Source of the DNA: Antedon bifida
Lineage: Eukaryota > Echinodermata > Crinoidea > Comatulida > Antedonidae
NCBI GenBank assembly: GCA_963402885.1
Contig: OY727101.1
Coordinates: 15,848,417-15,912,416 of the forward strand
Length of the DNA stretch: 64,000 nucleotides
Direction of reading: 5' to 3'
The translations under genes and the position numbers were made by a program. Under the pieces are notes generated by a model. The model was not told the DNA's origin. It ran no database searches and saw nothing but the letters and a program-made list of their open reading frames with translations. Shown here piece after piece: positions 55,495 to 64,000 of the stretch (position 1 is the first letter of the stretch; each line of letters starts with the position of its first letter).

Positions 55495-55965
55495 AACATT
55501 TTACCAGAATGCTATCAAGAGTTACCTGATGATTTGTGGGTTACCAGAATGTTATCAAGAGTTTACCTGATGATTTGTGGGTTACTAGAATGTTATCAAG
55601 AGTTTACCTGATGATTTGTGGGTTACCAGAATGTTATCAAGAGTTTACCTGATGATTTGTGGGTTACCAGAATTTTATCAAGAGTTATTGATGATTTGTG
55701 GGTTACCAGAATGTTATCAAGAGTTTACCTAATGATTTGTGGGTTACCAGAATGTTATTAAGAGTTTACCTGATGATTTGTGGGTTACCAGAATGTTATC
55801 AAGAGTTTACCTGATGATTTGTGGGTTACCAGAATGTTATCAAGAGTTATTGATGATTTGTGGGTTACCAGAATGTTATCAAGAGTTATTGATGATTTGT
55901 GGGTTACCAGAATGTTATCAAGAAATACCGATGATTTGTGGATTACCGGAATGTTATTTTGGAGT
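55495..55965 (+). repeat. Minisatellite in the AKT 3' UTR (41-bp unit)
   Basis: About eleven units of GAGTTTACCTGATGATTTGT plus GGGTTACCAGAATGTTATCAA, with 38-bp variants that read GAGTTATTGATGATTTG. Upstream, 55160-55340 already contains degenerate ATCATCTGGTGAT / ATCACCAG repeats of related character. The array lies 380 bp after the stop codon and should be present in the mature mRNA. Confidence 0.9.
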
Positions 55966-56868
55966 GACCAAATGACCAAAACTTCTGGTGACTGCTTCAG
56001 TCTATACATAACATCTGGTTTCCCTCAAAGTGGCAAAAATGGTCCAGACTTGTGGCGACTGCTTTCCGTCAGGGTTGCTAAATCACAAACACTTTTTTTT
56101 GTTCTTCTGAATAGGGTTGCCAATTGGGTTTTGCTGTTTTTGGACTGAGACCAGAGTTGCTTGTTTACTATTACACAAGCATCTTGTAGTTATTTTTTTG
56201 CATTGTCTGGATTTATTTACCAAAATCAATGCCAACTGTTTATCAGAATACTTAGATGGTTTATGAGTGTGATATTTAAGTGAATTTGTCAATGATTTTC
56301 TTGATTATTATGTGATTCTTAAGCCTGTCACTTGGACGATAGTGTAATCTCTACTCTACATCATCCCTTGAATTATCCTGGCTTACATACCTGAATGAAT
56401 ACTGGACCTAAATAACTTGTACAGATATAAGCATAAAAGCAGTAATTATTAAGTCTGTAAATAGACGTGTATCGGTTAATTGAAAAAAATGGTAAAATAC
56501 AAATTTATTTTTCATTTTGCTAAACCTTTTATTGACATTTTTTATTGAAAATGAAACACTGTACATGTTTGGTATTTATTTTTTTTATATATTATATGTT
56601 TCGCAACCTAGATCGTAGTATTCTGTTTAGCATGTGGGTAGTAGGTTTGTATGTGTGATTTTTAATTAATTTTGTCTCCTGGGACCAGATGAGTCTTAAA
56701 AAGAAACTTTTTTTTTTCTTAAATTCAATTGAAAGCTAACATAACTATTAACATTTTTGGATATAAAACAAATTACTTTTTAAGTTTTTAACAGCTTAGC
56801 TAAATTCAAATTTAAACAAATTTATCACATTGTAATATTTGCTATTTACTAATTGTTTCAAATCAAAC

Positions 56869-56874
56869 AATAAA
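56869..56874 (+). terminator. Poly(A) signal, AKT gene
   Basis: Canonical AATAAA, 1.75 kb after the stop codon, followed within 10 nt by a GT-rich GTGGTGGTTGTTGG downstream element. Confidence 0.7.
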
Positions 56875-57041
56875 GTGGTGGTTGTTGGACCCTTGTTTTT
56901 ATTGTTTTATCCTTGTGTGTACAGTAAGCAAAGTAGGAATAATCTAGTGGACTAATTACAACTGTACTTATTGCTGTCATTACAAATTCTGTATACAGAA
57001 TTCAGAGTTTGATTTAAACTCAGGACTGGGTATAACTTCTT

Positions 57042-57290
57042 TTTTTTTTTTTTACACCATATTTAATGAGGGTGATCCATCCAGCAATTGCTGATCATTA
57101 GGGACCCTCAGAGGTTCACAAGACAAACATCTACACAAGATGCTCTACATAAACAAAGTCTTATTACAAGTCTTTGGGAGTGGATTTGTAATTTTGTCCT
57201 TAGAAAAAATTCCTCACATATGACGGGACTTGAACCCAGGACCCTTTGAGTGGTAGCCAAGCATCATAACTGTGAGCCTAACGTTATTGG
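57042..57290 (-). mobile_element. tRNA-derived SINE, family B, copy 2 with poly(A) tail
   Basis: On the minus strand: a degenerate A-box region, GGGTTCAAGTCCCG (B-box), then the body with CCCAAAGACTTGTAATAAG and AGAGCATCTTGTGTAG. It ends in GGTGTAAAAAAAAAAAAA. It shares its body with the copy at 17725. Confidence 0.75.
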
Positions 57291-58077
57291 GGATAGGCTT
57301 TACCCAAATTGGTCATTTTTGGATGAACTTTTGTTGAAATTCAGGGATGGGCTTAATGTATATTGGTGTTCAAAACCAGATAACTCACTTTTACTTTAGT
57401 GAAATATGGTAAATTACGGTAAATTAATTTAAGGCAATTTAATAGTGTGGAAAAAACATTTTTTCCTGATTAAAAGTTAAATTGTTTGCTTACAATCTTA
57501 ATAAATTTCCTATTTAAGTACTTGAAAGCATTGTTGATAACCTTTCAAGGTAAAGAATATCGTTAGTTGTTGAAGTTTATTTTCAACTTTATATTTAACT
57601 CATCTCATTTATTACGATGAGTCTGTCTGCTTATTAAGTGTGTTCAGGGTTGTAAGTCAATGTAGTCCATGTTCACTTGATCACAATGTTCGCTATAAAC
57701 TTAAATGACAAAAAATGTTTGCCTGTTTATTTACAATGTGAATGTAATTATAATTATTAGTCTGAGCATGCGGGTGCATGCTGTAATTTAAGACTAGCCT
57801 ACTTTGTATCCATATTCCCCCTACCCCATCTCCCCCCAAAAAAATTATTGTACAAAATTTTCTGAAGTAAAATTAAACTGTCGACTCGCTGTTGGCTGTT
57901 TCAGTATGTCAATACATTTTGCCTGATTTTATTTTTTGTCTTCTTGTTGTTCATATTAGTATTTAAAGTTTAATTCACAAAATACATAAAAGATAGACAG
58001 TAATATACATCATTGTAATGATATAATTTTCAAGTTATCATTCTGAATTTTTCAGTGTAAATAAGTATTTTCTTTGG
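57291..58077. other. Intergenic, nothing recognised
   Basis: AT-rich spacer between the AKT 3' end with its SINE and the LINE fragment. No coding exon seen. Confidence 0.5.
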
Positions 58078-58269
58078 CATCCGTTTCTCTATGGAATGCG
58101 TTGCCTATTGAAATCCGTCAGGCTACTTCCACCAGTGTCTTCAAATCTCTCCTCAAAACCCACCTTTTTAATTTGTAATTTTTCTAAATTTTCTGTCTTT
58201 GTAAAGCGCATTGAGGCTTTCAGCATAATGCGCTATATCAAGTACCAGTTATTATTATTATTATTATTA
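58078..58269 (+). mobile_element. 3' end of an L2/CR1-type LINE
   Basis: Encodes SLWNALPIEIRQ, then TSVFKSLLKTHLFNL and a stop at 58176-58178: the conserved C-terminus of the reverse-transcriptase ORF in CR1/L2/Rex-like LINEs. After the stop come a structured tail (AAGCGCATTGAGGC...AATGCGCTATATCA) and (TTA)n, a normal LINE 3' terminus. 5'-truncated, as usual. Confidence 0.8.
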
Positions 58270-58439
58270 TACTGTACTTACAGACCATGCCTATTGAAAT
58301 TCAAGAAAATTAGTTTATTAATAACTTCACAAATGAAAAAAAAATGTATAATCTGTACCTTTCATATGAGATATTAAATAGCATACCCTCTGTATCCTTT
58401 TAACATAGACATATATGCTTTTACATGGACCAACACATC

Positions 58440-58570
58440 AGTCGAGTGCCCGAGTGGTTAAGGAAGGGGCACCGAAAACCATAGCTATACACAATCGGCA
58501 CAGGTTCAAGACACTTTTCGACCATTGTTCTGGTGGTAGAACAAGTCTTCTCGGATAAGGACTTAAAGCT
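58440..58570 (+). mobile_element. tRNA-derived SINE, family A, copy with best tRNA head
   Basis: GTCGAGTGCCCGAGTGGTTA is a clear A-box region of Leu/Ser tRNA type, and GGCACAGGTTCAAGAC is the B-box region. The body TTCTGGTGGTAGAACAAGTC and TTCTCGGATAAGGACTT follows, then the copy is truncated. Confidence 0.7.
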
Positions 58571-58856
58571 CTCTCCAAATTAATTAGATAAAGATAACGA
58601 ATAATAATAAAATAAATCAACAATTTTAAACCCCAGCAGGATTTGAACCATGTAAAGCTAGTATCTAAAGCAAAAAAAATGTATCTTTAAACATGCTCCC
58701 TCTGTGGCAATATTTTGCCAAATACTTCACTCAGTTTCTGAGTACAGTGCTTCCATTTTTTTTTTAAAGCGCGACCTCTATCTATTATTGGGGTTTTTTT
58801 CTTGGTTGGTTACCTGACGCTGGTTTTGGTTAATTTGATGAATATTAAACACAAGA

Positions 58857-61800
58857 ATGGACCCGCTTTATCTCGCTATGAGTCTTTATAGACGGCGTAA
58901 ATATGACGACTGTGTTAAAATATGTTCACAGCTGCTTGAAAAAAATCCATATGATCAAGTAAGATAGTTAATTTTGTCAAAACAAACCATTGTTCGTAGG
59001 CCTACGTTACCACCGCCATCGTTCGACCACAAACAGTCTCTGTGGGCGTTTGTGTGTGTGAACGTTAGGTTAGTTATGGAGGCCTAGACCTAGACTAAAT
59101 AGTCTTGGACATTGAGTTGTAGAGTACTACTACTATACTAGGGTTGGCCTAATATTATTCATGAAGATACCTGGCTCTCATGATGGGCGAGTCATTGGCT
59201 GAGTAGGCCTAGGCTTTTAAAACGTCACTTTAATTAATAATTAATTATAAAATAAAGCCAATAAAATCAATAATAAATAATGCCTACCTCTATTCCAGCC
59301 TATAGTTAATAAACTATATTATCAACCATGCATGATGTTATTTATTATTTTAGTTTCATATTATTACAGGCATCTTGGTCGCTAAAGACAAGAGCATTGA
59401 CGGCTCAGGTGTATGTAGATGAAGTAGATGTTGATGAGGAAGGCATTGCAGAGATGATTATGGATGACAACGCCATTGCTCAAGTTGCTCGTATGTTTTC
59501 TGTTTTAGTTACATTATGGTTTTTGTCATCTTTTGCCACCAGGTTTTAATCGTACAAACAGTAGGGGGCATGCAGTAGGTCATAAAGTGTGTGGCAACTT
59601 TTATCTACAGTAGGTCTGGACCCAATTACGCCGTTGTACACTAGTCCGGGTTTATTAATTCTATAAAAAAATAATTATATGGTAACACACATCTAACAAT
59701 TTTCATTATCTAAAACACCACAGGCCCTGGAACATCGTTGAAAAAGCCAGGGACAGGTCAAGGAGGCCCTAGCGCTGGAATTCGACCAATGTCGCAGTCT
59801 GGTCGGCCTTTGAGTGGCTTTGTTCGGCCTGGAACACAATCCGGTAGACCTGGAACCATGGAACAAGCTATTCGGACCCCTAGGACAGCTCATACGGCTA
59901 GGCCAGTCACTAGTGCTTCTGGGAGATTTGTTAGGCTTGGCACAGTAAGTTTCTCATTCTTCTAGCTCTTATCCTGTGATTGGTTGGTTGGTTGTTTTCT
60001 CATTTTTGTTGTTTTTTACAGGCTTCGATGCTTTCTACACCAGATGGTCCCTTTATTAATTTGGCAAGGCTCAATTTCTCTAAGTATGCTGCTCGTCCAA
60101 ATCTAGCAAAGGTAAAAACACTCCATTTACACTCAATATTTATTGTTTTTCATGTCCGTCTCGGACATTCTGCGTTAGTTCTTCACGATTGTAAAGCCAA
60201 ATTCAATAGTTATATGTACTGTAAGTGTGTGCAAGTATTAACAAAATTATGTTTGTTTTGTAGGCCTTGTTTGAATACATTTTCCACCATGAAAATGATG
60301 TACGTAACGCACTGCAGTTGGCAGCCCTGGCTACTGAAGCGTGTCAGTTCAAAGACTGGTGGTGGAAGGTCCAGTTGGGCAAGTGTTACTACAGGTACTT
60401 GGCATGAGCCTTGCTAATATCTGACCTTTGTTGGAGTTCACCCCATTTTACAATGCTTACCGATTATTCAATACATTCCACATGTAGTGGAGCTGTAGCT
60501 TGGATGGTGGTTAACATGCTTGCCTTCCAAATCTGGGGTCAACCCTGACCTACTGTAGTGCCAGTTCTCTAACTCGCAAGCCTCAAATGATACTTTATTA
60601 AGCATGATATACAGTAGTTGATCAACCCTGTAAGTTTGCTGTTAGATTTGTATGAGGTAACAATTTAAACAATACATTATTAGACTAGGAAAATTTTACA
60701 AGACAAGAACTAAAATCCATATGATATTATGATCATTTTATTCTGTATTTAGGCTTGGCATGTACCGAGAGGCAGAGCAGCAGTTCAAATCAGCTCTCAA
60801 GCAACAGGAGATGGTGGACATTTACTTGTACTTATCTAAGGTGTATGTAAGGCTAGACCAGCCTCTAACAGCCATTGAGATTTGTAAACAGGGCCTAGAG
60901 AAGTTTCCTGGAGAGACCACGATGCTCACTTGTATAGCTAGAATCTATGAGGTTTGTTTGTTTGTAGTTTGGATTCTTAAATATATGATACAGATGTTGG
61001 TGTATACAGTATATAGTAAATAATAAGTGGCCAGGAAGCTTTCCAAGCGTGGCATATGCCAATATGGACAGGCGAAATATGTGTAGTCGGTACAATTTTC
61101 CACCTTTAGTTAACTGAAAGGAGCCTAGTATTAGAGCCTAAAATGGTAAACTTATGTACATACAATCAGGAGAAATTGCACATTTTGTGGGTGACTGGAG
61201 ATCACTCAAATATCTGGAAACGTCCGCTATTATCAAGATATTTGTGAAGTCCGTCTTTGAATTATTTCATACTACAGATGATGATATAGTTACTGTTTAA
61301 TTTCTACAGGGATTGATGGACATGATCAATGCTGTCAAGTATTACAAAGATGTCTTAAAATGTGACAACACCCATATTGAGGCTATAGCGTGCATAGCTA
61401 ACCATCACTTCTACTCAGACCAGCCTGAGATAGCGCTTAGGTTCTATAGGTATGTTGGGTGAAATCTTATTACGTTGTGAATAATTGTCAGAGATTATAG
61501 ATACTAGTGGACTCATGCACCTGTCCACAACATGAGGGGCAGAGATAAGACCCCCTACTCCGAAATAAGCAAAGAGTTTTTTAAAGTGCACATGGGCTAT
61601 AAGTGCGTGAAGTAGCCCTTTCTTCATCAAAGAGTGAAGTGCTTTACATTCTACATTTAACTACTTATTTTTATCCATTTTATCGATCTATGGCGGGTTA
61701 ATGCATGTTGGATGATTAATTTAAGTATTCATTCACACTTTCTGAACCAAAAAAACCCTTTTTTTTCCGGCTATCTAGGCGGTTGCTACAAATGGGCGTG

Positions 61801-63675
61801 TATAATTCGGAGCTGTTTAACAACATAGGCTTGTGTTGTTTCTATTCCCAGCAGTATGACATGACGTTAAGTTGTTTTGAGCGAGCATTATCACTCGCTA
61901 ATGATGATAATTCAACCGCAGATGTCTGGTATAATATTGGACATGTCGCATTGGTAGGTTAAAGTTGCGTTCGCACTGGGCCTGGATTTGGTTTTGGGGA
62001 CCGGAGAAAAACCTGGGCTATGTTGCGTTTTTGGATCACCCATACGGAATCCAGAATGCATTAGTGTGAACGTTTGTATTCTTAAACTCTACACCTGTTT
62101 TTACGATTTTTTAACTGGGTACCCGAATCCTGGCTCAGTGTGAACGTAAGTTAAGATTCCAATAATAAATTTAAATGTACGTGTACAAGAACTAAACCTT
62201 CCATTTCTAGACTTTGGTTTTGTATTGAGGCTTGATTAGTTTCACTTTTTAGTTACAGTTGTATAAAAATCTACCATTAGGAATATTACAATTCAGTTCT
62301 AAAGTTAAAGTTAAGAATGAATAAAAAAAACATTAATTTCTAAAGCTCTGTCTACACTATCAAACTTTATGTGACAACAAAATTATATGATGTGCCCATA
62401 TAAGGACACGATAATGTCATATCACTACCATATTTGAGCACATCACATTTTTGTTGTCAAACTAGTTTGATAGTGTAGACTGAGCTTAAAACAAACAAAA
62501 CACTATTATTAAATAATAAAAACAATAAAATAAACAATAAACTAGTACTAAATTTGTATACATTTTTGCTATTGCAATACAGGGTATAGGAGACACCAAC
62601 CTAGGCTATCAATGTTTCCGCTTAGCTATTTCATCCAACAACGACCATGCAGAAGCATACAACAATCTAGGGGCCCTGGAGCTGCGAAAAGGACGTATAG
62701 AACAGGTGAGGTACCACAGGCTACACTATACTTCTCATTTAAGATTCAGATTGATAAATGAAAAACAAATACATATATACATATATAAATCATACTGTCA
62801 AATTATAGAAACGTATTCGGAACATGATCTCATATTAATCGCGTCGAGTATAGTTCATCGACGAAAGTTCCGTATTTTTGGTTGTATGAAAAAATGTTGT
62901 CTCTAACAGGATTTGAACCTGTGACTTCTCGCTTACTGGTCGAGTATCATACCACTAGACCACAGAGCCATATATGGTATTGTCACAGATTTATATACAT
63001 ATATATACACAAAGGAAACAAGAAGGAGTGGTATATAATATAAGTTTAAATTAGATATAATATATATATTATAAAATAAAGAACACCTATTTCTTGTAAA
63101 AGCAGATTATGCCTATTTTCATTTTATCCATTTGTATATAATAATAGATTTATTTTTCCATTTCCTTCCTTGTGAATAGAAAGTAATCTCAATTTCATGG
63201 GAAATTATGTATTTGGATTGTTAAACTTTCTACGGCCTTTCCTTGGAGACAGGCTGTTTTATAATATCCGCAGATCACACTTATAGATGTCTACTGTACT
63301 GTAAACTTTGCACCACAGTATATAATACTTAGTAAACTTGTTTGATCCAATACCTAACACATGGACATTACAATTTTTCGTATTTTTAAATAATCATCAA
63401 GGTGTAACAACATCATTAGGATTAGCTTGAGTAATGTAATTTTCTCCACTAACCACATGAGTGGTTATACCTTTGTTAAATATATCGTTTATGTTGTGGA
63501 AAATGCATATTTTTTATTAAGAGGACTCTTTTGCATTGGTCCAGATATTCAGAATTCAACAAGATTTGAACTAGTGCTTTTATAATTTCAGGCACGTGCA
63601 TTTTTTCAGTCAGCTCAAAGTTTGTCACCTCACATGTTTGAACCACATTTTAACTATGCGTCGCTATGTGACCAG
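58857..63675 (+). CDS. TTC8: Tetratricopeptide repeat protein 8 / BBS8 (3' end beyond window)
   Basis: Ten coding exons: 58857-58958, 59370-59490, 59724-59944, 60022-60111, 60264-60394, 60753-60951, 61310-61449, 61779-61953, 62583-62705 and 63592-63675. They give 462 in-frame codons with no stop; the vertebrate protein is about 500-540 aa, so one or two exons are missing on the right. Recognised by the N-terminal MDPLYLAMSLYRRRKYDDC, the Gly/Arg/Pro linker (RPGTQSGRPGTMEQAIRTPR, GRFVRLGT), DWWWKVQLGKCYYR and NHHFYSDQPEIALRFYRR. Tetratricopeptide repeats run from about residue 180 to the end. Family role: TTC8 is a subunit of the BBSome, the coat complex that moves membrane cargo into and out of cilia; loss causes Bardet-Biedl syndrome type 8 in humans. 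Confidence 0.96.
60485..60560 (+). mobile_element. tRNA-like SINE fragment in TTC8 intron 5
   Basis: GGAGCTGTAGCTTGGATGGT (A-box-like) followed by TGCTTGCCTTCCAAATCTG and GGGGTCAACCCTG (degenerate B-box). No clear tail. Confidence 0.45.
61959..62154. mobile_element. Terminal-inverted-repeat MITE abutting a TTC8 splice donor
   Basis: TTAAAGTTGCGTTCGCACTG and GGGCC at the left are mirrored by GGCTCAGTGTGAACGTAAGT and TAA at the right; the ends look like TTAA. The left end overlaps the last base of the exon 8 donor consensus (GTAGGT, 61954-61959). Confidence 0.75.
62341..62489. mobile_element. Hairpin MITE, family 1, copy 8
   Basis: TAAAGCTCTGTCTACACTAT at the left; GATAGTGTAGACTGAGCTTA at the right; internal TATGATGTGCCCATATAAGG / ATTTGAGCACATCACATTTT. 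In TTC8 intron 8. Confidence 0.85.
62899..62969 (-). tRNA. tRNA-like gene or pseudogene, possibly Thr-type
   Basis: The 71-nt minus-strand sequence folds as a cloverleaf. The acceptor GGCTCTG pairs with TAGAGAC at six of seven positions and the T arm ACAGG-TTCAAAT-CCTGT is perfect. The D arm is TGGTCTAGTGGTATGAT and the anticodon arm CTCGA-CCAGTAA-GCGAG. The anticodon would be AGT, but position 33 is C instead of the near-universal T, and the arm has a mismatched closing pair. No 3' CCA is encoded, as expected in animals. Located in TTC8 intron 9 on the opposite strand. Confidence 0.5.
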
Positions 63676-63819
63676 GTATTTATTTGTGTATTTGCGTGTG
63701 TGTCATTTAGTATTATTAATGAATTTTTGACAATAATTCTAGTCTCTAAGCACAGTAAATTTGTATCGACAGGTGAATACTGTAAATGGTACTAGTGCAA
63801 TGTCTGAATTTTAAAGGTT

Positions 63820-63935
63820 GAAGGGCCCGGGGTAGGGGGATACTACATTTAAATCTGTGAAGTTCTACTGTACTCCTATTAGGGAGACAAACCTACAATG
63901 TGTCCCCTTTATAGAGGTTTACACAGAATAGGTGT
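63820..63935. repeat. GTAGAACC / GGGGACACC family fragment
   Basis: GTGAAGTTCTACTGTACTCC and AATGTGTCCCCTTTATAGAG carry the family core in reverse orientation. In the TTC8 intron running off the window. Confidence 0.45.
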
Positions 63936-64000
63936 GTCCCAAAAGGAGGGGGAAGGGGGGCTGGGTAGAATTTATATAATAATAAGATATAAGAGATACA

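Noticed and set aside
55739-56148. Open frames with repeated DLWVTRMLSR / ICGLPECYQE peptides
   Set aside because: Shadow of the 41-bp minisatellite in the AKT 3' UTR, well after a conserved stop codon.

Overview
This is a window of animal (metazoan) nuclear DNA. Genes are split into many small exons with GT/AG introns of 0.1-9 kb. The DNA is AT-rich and dense with hairpin MITEs, tRNA-derived SINEs, minisatellites and retroelement fragments. The palindromic octamer TAGGCCTA recurs dozens of times. From memory this texture, together with the gene set, suggests a marine invertebrate deuterostome, most likely an echinoderm, but the sequence alone does not fix the species.

Layout, left to right. 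(1) A minus-strand first coding exon of a calpain-family protease (3618-3463) with a probable non-coding first exon near 4741; its other exons lie beyond the left edge. (2) A complete six-exon SLC16/monocarboxylate-transporter-like gene (8187-20891, +, 476 aa). (3) A complete four-exon Shisa-like single-pass membrane protein (24641-26450, +, 188 aa) whose second intron is a minisatellite that re-copies the 5' splice site. (4) Two neighbouring PLAC8-family (Cys-rich) genes, 27227-29196 (150 aa) and 30649-32370 (129 aa), with matching intron phases: a local duplicate pair. (5) A decayed Penelope-like retroelement with a LINE fragment, minus strand, about 34.4-35.5 kb, including a hammerhead-ribozyme-like core. 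(6) A complete twelve-coding-exon AKT/protein kinase B gene (37714-55115, +, 473 aa) with PH domain, kinase domain and hydrophobic motif; its introns and 3' UTR hold three separate minisatellites. (7) The first ten coding exons of TTC8/BBS8 (58857-63675, +), running off the right edge.

All five complete gene models were spliced by hand. Each joins in frame at every junction and gives a total length divisible by three. No operon-like or novel multi-gene system is visible. The genes are unrelated in function (protease, transporter, membrane adaptor, two PLAC8 proteins, growth-signalling kinase, ciliary BBSome subunit). The unusual content is in the repeats: an eight-copy hairpin MITE family, three further inverted-repeat families, a SINE family that shares its 3' tail with a local LINE, and minisatellites built from splice-site-like sequence.
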